In this document: one piece after another, positions 20,055 through 31,500 of the stretch
Layout: the number at the start of each line of letters is the position of its first letter
Numbering within the stretch: position 1 is the stretch's first letter
NCBI RefSeq assembly: GCF_020023735.2
Contig: NZ_CP076444.2
Coordinates: 1,193,501-1,257,500 of the forward strand
Direction: 5' to 3'
From: Mycoavidus sp. HKI
Lineage (GTDB): Bacteria > Pseudomonadota > Gammaproteobacteria > Burkholderiales > Burkholderiaceae
DNA: 64,000 bases
The notes under the pieces: generated by a model
What the model was told of the DNA's origin: nothing
Seen by the model: the letters and a program-made list of their open reading frames with translations, nothing else
Databases searched by the model: none
Translations under genes and position numbers: made by a program

Positions 20055-20469
20055 GAGTTTATTGACTGGTACCGAGCACGCTGGGAGATTGAGACTTTCT
20101 TCCATGTGCTCAAAAACGGCTGTCGCGTCGAGGCGCTGCAGTTGGCACGATCGAAAAGCTCGAACGCGCGCTGGCGGTCTATATGGTGGTGGCATGGCGA
20201 ATTGCCCGCCTGATGCGGTTGGCCGTATCTGCCCTGATCTGATGCTGAACTGCTGTTTGAGCGAGAAGAATGGCAAGCTGCGTATGTGCTCATGGAAAAA
20301 AGCGTGCCCGGAAGCGCCCACACTCAATGAAGTCGTGCGACTGGTTGCGATGCTGGGCAGCTTCCTAGGCCGCAAGGGGAATGGGGAGCCCGGTATCTGG
20401 CAGGGCCTGCAGCAGATTGCTACCTTTGTACACGGACTCCGCTGGGCGCGCGAAAATCAGGTGCTTTGA
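20055..20469 (+). pseudogene. IS4-family transposase, C-terminal relic with frameshifts
   Basis: Read in pieces on the plus strand this gives EFIDWYRARWEIETFFHVLK, then after a frame change ERALAVYMVVAWRIARLMRL, then DAELLFEREEWQAAYVLM, then TLNEVVRLVAMLGSFLGRKG with a final piece ending WARENQVL and a stop. These segments occur in this order in the C-terminal part of IS4/Tn5-type transposases, including the YxxxxxxE stretch of the catalytic region. At least three frame changes separate them, and the N-terminal two thirds of the protein are absent. It cannot make an active transposase. Its left edge meets the MFS fragment, so this insertion, or a later deletion, probably broke the transporter gene. 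Confidence 0.7.
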
Positions 20470-20513
20470 GTTGTGTATAAGGACATGCAGTTAGAGTATG
20501 AGCTATCGCCCCC

Positions 20514-21119
20514 TTAACGCGTTTGCTTAAGGATCGTGGTGATTTCTTTCTCACTCAGCCCAGTACCCTTCTCAATGAAAGCATTGTCCATTCCCATCGC
20601 TCTCAAATTCTGAACGATGGCACTCGCTTCTTCTCGGCGTCCTCGCTGTAAACCTTCTTGCAGACCCTCCTGCAAACCTTCCTGTCTGCCCAGACGTTCA
20701 ATGCTAGTTACATATGGCATATTGCGCTCCTGCTCTAATTCCTTGATAGATAAATTATAACGAATTTCTAAATTTTCTGGTAAAGTCAAGATCCCATCGA
20801 TAAAAATGTATAAATTACTAATCGCTTCTCGATCTAAACCTTTATCGTAAAGCTTGCGGGTCAAAGTAAGCTTTGAAGCATAGCGAGCTTCCGGCGCAGA
20901 GCGGGTTTCCAGTCCAGCCAGATGAGCCGCTACGACAGTGCCAAATGGATTGGCTATTTCCAGTAACAGCACTTCCTGGCCGCGATAATCAAGCAATTTG
21001 TTTGTCAAAAATTGAAAGTTGCAAACGGGATAGCCCCAAACTTCCTCTATGTAATTGCTCGGCCGCCAGCGAACGTGTTTGGCGCACGCTCGATGCCAAG
21101 AAATCCGTACGACGATCAT
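20514..21119 (-). pseudogene. Rpn / YhgA-like PD-(D/E)XK transposase-type protein, C-terminal part
   Basis: A 201-residue open frame matching the C-terminal half of the Rpn-like family. Diagnostic stretches are KLLDYRGQEVLLLEIANPFG, APEARYASKLTLTRKLYDKG and NMPYVTSIERLGRQEG, followed by the usual glutamine/glycine repeat (QEGLQEGLQEGLQRG). Full-length relatives have about 100-150 more residues at the N-terminus that form the nuclease core; here they are missing and the frame starts 21 bp from the ndh stop. It is therefore probably a truncated, inactive copy, although the remaining frame is intact. Rpn proteins are linked to RecA-independent DNA recombination. A second, complete member lies at 55520. 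Confidence 0.65.
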
Positions 21120-21140
21120 ACTAGCTCAGCGAACACCCCT

Positions 21141-22448
21141 CTAATGCAACTTCACCCGCGGCGAAATTGAGCGGCGTAACCAATGCGCCACCGTATCCGT
21201 TGCCATGCGTATAAAACCATGTAACGCGGCAATATGCAGCCGATACAATGACATATACATAAAACGAGCAAACAGTCCCTCAATAAATAGACTGCCGCCC
21301 ATCACCCCGCCCATTAAATGACCTACCGCGCTAAAGTGACCTAGCGAAACCAGTGAGCCAAAATCACGATAACGGAAATTAGGCAGCGGCGCGCCTTTAA
21401 GCCGGCGCGTTAATGCGCGTCGCAAAAAATTGGCCTGCTGATGTGCAGCTTGCGCGCGCGGGGGGATGGTTGTGTTCTGCTCTGGCCACGGACAGCTGGC
21501 ACAGTCGCCAAAGGCAAAAATGTCAGGATCGGTTTCAGTTTGCAGCGTGGCATGGACCTTCAACTGACCCCGTGGATTCGTTGCCAGCCCATCCAGTTGA
21601 CTGAGTATGGCGGGTGCTTTAATGCCCGCGGCCCATACGGTGAGATCTACGGATAGGGTTTTGCCGCTCGCCGTGTACAGTGCTTTATCCGAGACACTGG
21701 CCACTTGCTCGTTCACCATGATTTCAACATTGAGTTTAGTGAGCAAGGCAGCGGTTGCTTTTGAGACATGTTCAGACAAAGCCGGCAAGATGCGCGGCCC
21801 CGCTTCAATCAGCACGATACCGATATCATGCTTGGGGTCCAGCGGGTGTAAACCATAGGTGGCTAATATTTGGGCGGTTTGACGCAATTGAGCCGATAGT
21901 TCAACGCCGGTTGCCCCTCCGCCAACAATCGCAATTTGGATCCGCGGCCGTGCATCAGAACTACCTGGGTTTGCATCAGCGCGCATGCATGCAGCCAGTA
22001 AACGACGATGGCACGCTTGTGCTTGCGCTGCAGTATCCAACGCCTGCGCGTATTGCTGAGCACCTGCTACCCCAAAAAAATTCGTGGTGCTGCCGATGGC
22101 TATCACGAGGGTGTCATACGCCAACTCGCGAGAAGGCAATAATTCAGAGCCATCAAGGTCATGCACAGCGGCCAGCGTAATGGTCTTCGCTACACGATTA
22201 AGACCGCTCAATGCACCGAGTTGAAATTTAAAGTGATGCCAATGTGCTTGGGCCGCGTACTCAAGCTGATGCATAAATGGATCCATGCTGCCGGCAGCAA
22301 CTTCATGCAGGAGCGGCTTCCAAAGATGGGTCGGGTTGCGGTCAACCAAGACAATTTGAGCGGTTTGGCGGGCGCCAAGACGGTTACCTAGGCGGGTTGC
22401 AAGCTCAAGCCCGCCGGCACCGCCCCCCACAATCACGATGCGATGCAT
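21141..22448 (-). CDS. ndh: Type II NADH:quinone oxidoreductase (NAD(P)/FAD-dependent)
   Basis: 435 residues, the normal size for NDH-2. The N-terminal FAD-binding loop is IVGGGAGGLELATRLG, and the NADH-binding loop is VGGGATGVELSAQLRQ around residue 177. The C-terminal part, with hydrophobic and basic stretches (FIEGLFARFMYMSLYRLH), fits peripheral membrane attachment. The enzyme passes electrons from NADH to the quinone pool without pumping protons. It sits on the same strand between the two PKS genes, 105 bp after the PKS B stop, with a GAAGG ribosome-binding site. Nothing in it suggests a biosynthetic role. It is either a chromosomal gene flanked by the PKS genes or a redox partner, and the first is more likely. 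Confidence 0.88.
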   Translation of the reverse strand: MHRIVIVGGGAGGLELATRLGNRLGARQTAQIVLVDRNPTHLWKPLLHEVAAGSMDPFMHQLEYAAQAHWHHFKFQLGALSGLNRVAKTITLAAVHDLDGSELLPSRELAYDTLVIAIGSTTNFFGVAGAQQYAQALDTAAQAQACHRRLLAACMRADANPGSSDARPRIQIAIVGGGATGVELSAQLRQTAQILATYGLHPLDPKHDIGIVLIEAGPRILPALSEHVSKATAALLTKLNVEIMVNEQVASVSDKALYTASGKTLSVDLTVWAAGIKAPAILSQLDGLATNPRGQLKVHATLQTETDPDIFAFGDCASCPWPEQNTTIPPRAQAAHQQANFLRRALTRRLKGAPLPNFRYRDFGSLVSLGHFSAVGHLMGGVMGGSLFIEGLFARFMYMSLYRLHIAALHGFIRMATDTVAHWLRRSISPRVKLH

Positions 22449-22553
22449 ATATTTTCAACCTTCAAGGACGAAATCCAAGTGATGTAAAGAAGTATACATT
22501 CGTTTTCGATGATGACTGCGAGTATAAGACAGGCCAATTACCACACTTTCGGC

Positions 22554-25500
22554 TCACGGCAACGCATTCATTGTTTCGATTACCTCAAAATCTGCATGGA
22601 TTCTGCTCTGCCTTGCCAGAAAGGTTCCACTGCAAAGAAAGCTGCAAAAGACATCAAGGTCTTTCTTGAGGATTTCGTATTTCGACCCCGTGATAACCTT
22701 CCGGGCAGCGATCGCAGCGTCAAGGTCAAAGTCTGCATCCCGCAAAGCCAGCGCATCGGAAAAAGGGCTCTCGCTCAAGTGCGAGATCAACCCGTAAGAT
22801 ACGGCTGTCTCGCTCGAGATAAGTTCCCCCGTCACATTTAAACGCAACGCACGAACCGGACCGATTACCGAACTCAGATAGCTCATACCTCCCATGCCGG
22901 CGATCAAGCCTGAGCGCGATTCGGGTAAGCCCATTTTCAGACCTGGCCAGACGAACTGGAGATCGGTCATCATTAAGAGTTCCATCCCTCCCCCTTGGGC
23001 GCTGCCGTAGACCGCCCCGATGATTAGACAGGGTAAAACGGCTAGGATGTCTAAGACCGACTTATAGGTCTCGCCAAGCTCAATGATCGCATCGGTATCA
23101 CTACGTTGGACGCCGTCGAGAAAGGACTTTCGGTCCCCACCTAGCGAAAAATGCTTGCCACGATGGGAGAAATAAATAAACCTCGTCCGAGAAAAATCTG
23201 CGAAGTCACGGATCGCTGTGAAGACCCCAAGCAATGCCTTTAGACTAGCCAAGTTAAATGTATTGCCGGGGCCAGTCTGGATGAAAATCCACAAATCTCC
23301 CGCTAGATCTTCGGCAACTTCGAACTGATTAGCATAAGGAGCCAGCGCTTCTGACAGCGCTCCTATGCTGATAGGGCATAACCTTTTGTCAAGACGCTCG
23401 AGTTCTCCTGCAAAAAGCCGCTGACGCTCATTCAGGGAGCGAATCGAGCCAACCTTCGCCAGCTCCGGATCAAGTGAGATGTACGCTGTGGGTACGGTGG
23501 TCTGAGAGGTTCGGCTTGGCACGGCGGGAGCGACAGCGGTCATTGGGCTGGCAAGAGGCAGGCGCTTGCGTCCGCGCCAAGAAGCTGGCACCACCAGCAC
23601 CGCCCTTTCGCCGGCATCGGCCTGGACGTCGACCATCGCCGCAAGCGATTTCGCCATAACGGCCGCCTGCTCTCGCGTCAGATATTCCGCTAACGCCGCA
23701 ATCGTCCGGTACTCGAAGAACACGGTGAGACTCAATTTGAGGCCGTAGGTGCGATTCAGCACGCTGCTAAAGCCTGATAATAGGATCGAGTCAAAACCAA
23801 ATTCACTCAGAGGGATATCTCGTTTCAGTTCCTCTCGCGCAATCTTCAATTGGGCCGCGATTAACTCTGTCAGAGCATGCTCCACTCGCACTTGTAGCTC
23901 GTTCGAGACGATTTTAGTCCGCTCGGAGTCTATCACTGCTGTTTTTTTAGACCGCGCCGACATCGGCGCTCCGTATCCGGTTTGCACATGTTGCAGCATA
24001 CGGGTTCGATCGCCATACCCCACCACCACATGTGCTGCCGCCTGATGCAACGCTCGATACAGAACGCTAATACCTGCCTCACTAGGTAACGCCTCCATCC
24101 CCATCACTTGCCGCATGCGCTCTTGGGTGGCTGTATCCAGTTGCATGCCACCGTCGGCCCATAACGGCCAGCCCACCGAAAGGGTGCGGCCATGCCGTAA
24201 GCCCTGACGTACCAGGCCCTCCCTGTATTGCGCATAAGCATCCAGAAAGCCATTGCCCGCCGCATAGTCGGTCACCCCTACATTACCCAACACGGTCACC
24301 AGCGACGAGCACAGTACCAGCCAGTCCAAATCGATGTCTCGGGTTGCCTCATCCAGCGCCACCAATCCATCTACCTTAGGTATCAGCACCTCCTGCAATG
24401 CTTGCGCCGTCTTGGTCGCCAGTAGACCGTCGCGCAGTACCCCTGCACTATGAATAACGCCATTCAGTGCTCCATACTCGGCCATAATGTCTGCGATTAG
24501 GGCCGTCACCGCTACTGCATCGCCCACGTCCAGCGTCCGGTATACCACGCGCGCGCCCAAGGCGCGTAATGCTTCCAGCACCTCTTCGTATGCCGGCTGC
24601 AACACACTTCTTCCGGCCAGTATGAGCACCGGATCACAGACTTGTGCACTCGCCCGCGCGAAGATCTGCCCCAAACCGCCCAAGCCGCCAGTAATCAAGT
24701 AGACTCCTCTAGCACGCCAGGGTAATACTGTCTCAACGGTGTTCGTTGTGTCCAAGTCCTCAAAATCCCAGACCTCACGGCGTCCTTGCGCATAACGCAC
24801 CATCGGTGTCGGCGCAGCCGCTTCGGCCTGCAGCCATTGCGCCAGTACTAACGCTGGTGCGTCGACGTCCACCGCCACTATTTGAGCCACCAGCTGCGGG
24901 TATTCCTGCTGTGCGCTGCGCAGTAACCCGCTTAACCCTTGCAATACCGCGCCTTCATCCGCGTTAGGGGTGACCAGTTGCAAAAACAACGACGCTCCCG
25001 GATGCGTTGCAACTTGCCGCTGCAGCCACGCCACCACCTTTTGAGCGTAGCAGACATAGCGCTCGGCCAGCGTGCCGGTTGCCGTCAATCGTTCGCACTG
25101 CGCTAATGGTAGTGTGGTGGTGAACACTTCAACTATCGATGCATCACGCGTACCTACCTCACACAGCAATACTCCGTGCACCGCGTACGTTGGTAAATCG
25201 GCAGAGGGGATTAGTGTTCGCGCCTTCCAACGCGGTGCTAACAACATCGTTTGAGACATCGTTACCTGACTCACGGTTCTGATGGGTGCATGCGCTGAGG
25301 TCAGCGGTACCTCACTACACTGCGGTTGCACCTGGCCATCACTCACCGCGACCACAATTTGCTGGCCTAAGTCGTGTGCTGCTTCAGCAGGAAATTGGAG
25401 CGCACCGAAGCCCTCAGCCTCCAACACTTGCCGCCACGTTGACGGCGCCAACGCCGGGGTACCCGTTATCCGCAATTCTTGGTCCTCAGCCAGCCACCAG

Positions 25501-28500
25501 CCGTCCAACAGCCCAAACGTCAAATGCGCAAAGAGGCCTGTATTCGTCAGTTCGTTGAGTAACAACAAGCCATTGTCCTTAAGCAGGGCCTTAGCATGGC
25601 GTACCGTGCGCCGAATATCGCGCGTGGCGTGCAGCACGTTGGTTGCCAACACCACGTCATAGCGCCCTAGCTCAAATCCTTGCTCCAGCGGCGAGCGCTC
25701 GATGTCTAAGCGTTGTGTGCGTAGATAGGGAGCCTGCGCCACATGGCGCTCCTGCGCATGTAGCAAGAAAGCGGGCGATACATCCGTGTAGGCATATTCC
25801 TCGATCTGCAACGCATACGGCGCTAACTGTTTAAACAGTGCCATGCTGGTTCCGCCCGTACCCGCACCGATTTCCAAAATGCGGTATGGTGTCATCGGGT
25901 CAGTCTGTCGCCGTGCCTGTACATACGTCATTAAGCGTTCAGCCAGCACGGTATTAAAGTAGTCCGCGACCGGGTGATCGTGGTATACCCCTTCAACTAA
26001 AGCCAACTGTCCTTGTGGGAACAGCACCTCTGTCGCGAGCGTGTCGCCGCGTAGCACGGACGGTAACGCTCGCAGCGCTGCATCGACCAAACGAATCTGA
26101 GCACTGAGTGCTGGATCATTCTGTACAGCGTCACGATACGCATCCCACTGAGCCCATAATACGGATGGATCTGGCGCTGCTTGCATCGGCAGTCCCCGTT
26201 CGGCCAACAAGCGTCGACTGTGCTGCCACCAGCGCGCGTAGGGTGCACTCGGTTGAGCGTTTGCTGCGAACCCGCCAACGCTATCCAATTGCGCTTGCAG
26301 CAACTGGGCCAAGCGCGCATCGAGATCCATTAGGTCATGCTGCGTCACCGGCGGCAGCACACTCTCAGTAGCCGGCGGCAGTGCTACGCTCGGTGCTAAA
26401 GGAGCTTTAATTACCGTCTGTGGCACAGCGATCTCACGCTCCACGCTATCCTGCACAATACGTATACTGCAACCGCTCAAGCGCAATGCTACGATGCCAC
26501 TTGCGTCAGCGATGTCGATGTCCAGCGTGTGCATGGTTGCACTCTCACCCTCCCGCGGCCGCACCACAGCCCATGCCTCGGTTGGCACTTCGCCCCACTG
26601 CCTTACTTGTTCAACTGCAAACGATAATGCCAGACTCTCGTCCTGCGTCAGCCCCAGGCTCGTTTGCAGCGCTCCGTCCAAGAGTTGAGGCAGCCAGGTA
26701 TAGCCTCCCGCGGCCTTGCCCGGCAAACGCAACGATCCTACCACCACGTTCGGACCCACCTGTAAGGCGCTTAACACTTGGAAGCTTGCGCCATACTCCA
26801 AGCCCAGATGCGCAAAGCGGGCATAGCACACCGCAGACGTTAACGTCTGACTGCATTGCCCAAGCAGCGTCGCCAGATCTACCCGCGGCGCGTCACGCAC
26901 TTCGGCAAGCCGCGCTGTGCCGCGGCTATACACGACCGTTTCGTCATCATTGCCGCTATACATCTCAAAGGCAATCTGGCCATCCTCCTGCACTTCCAGG
27001 CTGATATGGACCTCCAGCACGTCTAAAACTTTCAGCGGGCGCAACCATGCCACCGTTTCCAAAATAACCGTTTGCTCCGCGTCCATGCGGCTAGCCAACG
27101 CCACCGCCGCACGCGCCCACTCTAGTTGCACCGCCCCTGGCACGATCCGCTCACCGCGCACCACATGATCACGCAGAAACCACTCCTCCCCCGTCAGAGT
27201 CGTGCTATAGCGCTGCTCAATTAAGTCCGACGTATTACGGTGGATCAGTGGGTGCAGCAAAAACTCCGCTCCGGTCACTGTTGCCAGCTCCAGTCCTTGC
27301 GACACCCAGTACCGCTCCTTAGCGAACGGATAGGTCGGTAGACTGATCCGCTGCGGCTTCACTGCGCCATATAACTGCGCCCACTTCACCTCCAGCCCCT
27401 GCATCCATAATTGAGCCAGTTTGCCCACTTTGCCAAGGGCCATCCACTTACTGATTACTTCTTGAAATTCCTCATCGGCCCGGAATACCGCCAAGGTATC
27501 GTGTTCGCGTTTCGCCTCACCATGGAACGTATCCTCTTGCGCTGCCTCGCCACGTACATAGCCTGATAGTTGCTCCTTCAGCGTACTCATGGATGTCGTC
27601 AGCAGCGCCAATCTCACCCCCAGCGCCTCGCGCCCCACTTGTAGCGTATACGCCAAGTCAGCCAGGTTCACCTCAGCCTGGCGCTCCAGATAGGCCAGCA
27701 ACTGCTGCGCCTGATCCCTCAGTCGCTCCTCACTCCTGGCCGATAGCAATACAACTACCGGTCCGCTCACCACCGTCGGAGCCTTCTGTGGCGCCACATA
27801 TTCCTCAACGATAACATGCGCATTCACGCCACCAAAGCCAAACGAACTCACTCCCGCGCGGCGTGGCAACGCCTGCCCTTGTCGATCTCGTAAGGCTTCC
27901 CAAGCGCAGGCTTGCTGCACCACATAGAATGGACTGTCGCTCAAAGCAAGCAGCGGGTTTAGTTCCTCGCAGTGCAAGCTTTTGACCAAGGTCTGGTGCT
28001 GCAATTGCAATAGTACTTTGATCAGACCAGCCACACCGGCGGCCAGTTCCAAGTGTCCGATATTGCTCTTCACCGAACCTAAGCCGCAATACGCCACCGG
28101 CAACCCTGCGCCCAACTCAGCGAATGCGCTCTTGAGACCCTGCGCCTCGATTGGATCGCCTAATGAGGTACCTGTGCCGTGCGCCTCGATATAGCTCACC
28201 GTTTCTGGCTCTACGCCGGCTTGTTGCAACGCGGCCTTGATCAGATCCGCCTGCGCTCGCGGGTTTGGCGCTGTCAACGAATTCGCTCGCCCACCATGGT
28301 TAGTTGCGCTGCCTTTGATGAGGCCATAAATGTGATCGCCATCACGTTCCGCAGCCGACAGCGGTTTGAGGAATAACATCCCCACCCCTTCTCCACGTAC
28401 ATAACCATCGGCCTGCGCAGAGAAAGTCTTGCAGCGCCCATCCTTGCTCAACATGCCCGCCTGGGCAAAACTCTCGTGCGCCTCAAGCGACAGCAGCGTG

Positions 28501-31500
28501 TTGACTCCACCTACGACCGCCTGCGCGCATTGCCCGCTACGGAGCAACTCCAACGTCCGATGCACCGCGACCAGAGAACTTGAGCATGCCGTCTCGATGG
28601 GTTCACTCGGCCCATGCCAATTTAACCAATAGCTCATCCGGTTCGGCCCCATCGAGCCCACTAATCCCGCTGCGCTATACCCCGCCACTGTCTCACCCGC
28701 TTGGGCCAGCAACTGCCCATAACCGCTGCTCATCGTCCCGACCAGCAGCGCCGTATCACTGCCCGATAAACTCTGCACCGAATAGCCCGCGTCCTCGATC
28801 ACCCGGTACACATAGAGCATCAGCAGCCGCTGCTGCGGATCCATTGCTTGCGCTTCGCGCGGCGAGATGCCAAAAAAGAGCGGATCAAATTCGTCTATGC
28901 CTTCGATGATGCCGGCATGGCACATCACCGGCGCCACGCTACGCTGCCAGCGGTCGGACGGTAACGCTCCGATGCTGTCCCGCTCCGCCAGCAGGTTAGT
29001 CCACAAGGCATCAATATCCTCGGCTTGCGGGAAACATCCGCTCATGCCGATCACCGCGATCGGCTCGTTCTTGAGCGGATCACGCCCGCTCACCTCTACC
29101 TGTAATGGCGCTGTTGCAACGCCGCCCCGTCGGCGCCGAGTAGTAGGGGGAAGCGGCACGGGAACAACTCCGCCAGCGGAACGAATGGGCGTCTTTACGG
29201 TTGCCGCAAACGCGGGTGCGAGTACTGCTCGGTGTTCCCGCAGCAGATAGCCCGCCAGTGCTGCGATCGTCGAATACTCGAAGAATATTGTTGGACTCAG
29301 GGCCAAACCATATTTCTGGTGCAAGGCGTTGCCAAACTCTGTCAGCGTAATCGACTCAAAACCAAATTCGCTCAGCGGCGTATCACGCTCTAATTCCTCT
29401 CGCGCAATTTTTAGCTGGGCCGAGATCAATCCTGTCAATGCGTACTCTACCCGCGACTGCAATTCGTCTCCGGCGAACTCGCTCAACTCAGTGTCCACAA
29501 CAAACTTCGCAGCAAACGATAGCGGTGCTTCACATGCAACCCGCAGTTGGTTCAGGATGCGCGCGGCAGCACCGTACCCGACCACCACATGCGCAGTGTT
29601 CTGCGCCAGTGCTTGGTATAGGGTTGTCACACCGGCAGCACTCGGCAATGGCTCTAATCCTGTGTCCCGCCGCAGCCGCTCTTGAGCAGCCGCATCTAGC
29701 TGCATACCCCCTTCGGCCCACAACGGCCAACTCACCGATACAGTGCGGCCTTGGCGCTGTCCCTGCGCCACTAGGCCCGATCGGTACTGCGCATAGCTAT
29801 CCAGAAAGCCATTACCAGCCGCATAATCCGTCTGCCCCACATTGCCAAACACACTCGCCACTGACGAGCACACTATCAGCCAGTCCAGCGCCATGTCTTG
29901 CGTCGCTTCATCTAATGCCATCAGGCCCGCCACCTTTGGCGCCAACACCTGCTGTAGGCTCTCACCGCTCTTTTGCGCCAACAAACTGTCGCGCAAGACC
30001 CCAGCGCTATGGATCACTCCGTTCAGTGGCCCATACTGCGCCTCAATTTCGACCACTAAGGCCGACACTGCCGCCACATCGCTCACGTCCACTGATCGGT
30101 ACGCGACCCGCGCGCCCAGCGCCTGCAACTCCTGCAGCACAAGCTCCTGCGCCGGCTTTAATGCGCTGCGCCCGGTGAGCACCAGCACTGGATGGCGAAC
30201 CTGCTGCGCCATCGCGCGAGCGAATACCTGCCCCAATCCACCCAAACCACCTGTGATCAAGTAGACGCCCTCGTCACGCCATGGCAGTGTCGGCTCTTCG
30301 CTTGCCAAACGCGCATAGCTCAACACCTCTCGTTGCCCTTGCACATAGCGCACCACCGGCACCGGGGATGCCGCCTCGACTCGCAGCCGCTGCGCCAATA
30401 CTGGCATCGATACCCCCGCCTCCACCGCCACTACTTGACACGCCAAGCGCGGATATTCTTGCTGTGCACTGCGCAATAAGCCGCCCAGCCCCTGCATGAC
30501 TGCGCCTTCGCCTTCGCTCGGGACAATCAGTTGGAACAACAGTGCCTCACTCGGATAGGCAGCGACCTCTTGCTGTATCCGCGCCAGCAATTGCAACGCA
30601 TAGGCCGTATAGCGCTGCGCCAGCGAACCCGTTTCTGTCAGCTGCACGCACTGGGCCGCAGAGAGCTCAGCAGCTAGTTCAGCGCTCTTCTCTGGACCAT
30701 CCTTGCCCACCTCGCACAATAAGATTCGGTGTACCCTAGCGGATACGGCCGCGGGTTGCGCGTTAGCGGGTTGCACCGTCCATTGCGGCGCAAGGAGTAT
30801 GGTCTCAGGTATAGCCACGGCATGCCCAGCAACTTCATGCACCGGCCGTACACTAAAACCACTTAAGCGTAGCGCCACCTGCCCACTTGCACCGACGATA
30901 TCGACATCAAGCTTGCGGATTGCCGAGCTATCCTCTGCACTCGGGCGCACCACCGCCCATGCCGGCGTAGGTATCTCGCCCCATTGCTTCACCTGCGCCA
31001 CCGCAAACGGCAGTGCCAGGGATGCATCAGTCTCATCTTGCGTCAGTCCCATGCTGGTCTGCAATGCCGCGTCTAACAAATTAGGCGCCCACTCATACCC
31101 TACTGGACTCTCGCTGGGTAGGCGCAATGTGCCCAGCACTACGTTATGACCTACCTGCAATTCGTGCAGAACTTGGAAGCTTGGACCGTAACCTAAACCC
31201 AGCTGCACAAACCGCGCATAACACGCCTCCCCTGCCAACGTCTGCTCACATTGACCTCGCACTGCCTCCAAATTCACCTGCGGCGCCTCATCCACTGCGA
31301 CCAGCCGGGCCCAACCTTGGCTATACACCACCGCTTCATCGCCACGGCCGCTGTAGATCTCAAAGTCAATCCGACCGTCTTCCTGCCTCTCCAGCCCGAT
31401 ATGCACCTCCTGCGGCTGGGTAACCACCAGTGGACGCAGCCACGTCACCTCCTGCAGCAAAACCGATAACGCTGTTGTCCCGCCCTCGTCATCGCTAGCC

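Noticed and set aside
20050..20323. Intact gene on the minus strand from 20323 to 19799
   Set aside because: Only the last third has transporter-like sequence; the rest is antisense to the transposase relic.
21141..22448. ndh as a tailoring enzyme or resistance gene of the PKS cluster
   Set aside because: It has the ordinary NDH-2 motifs and length, and nothing ties it to polyketide chemistry except position.
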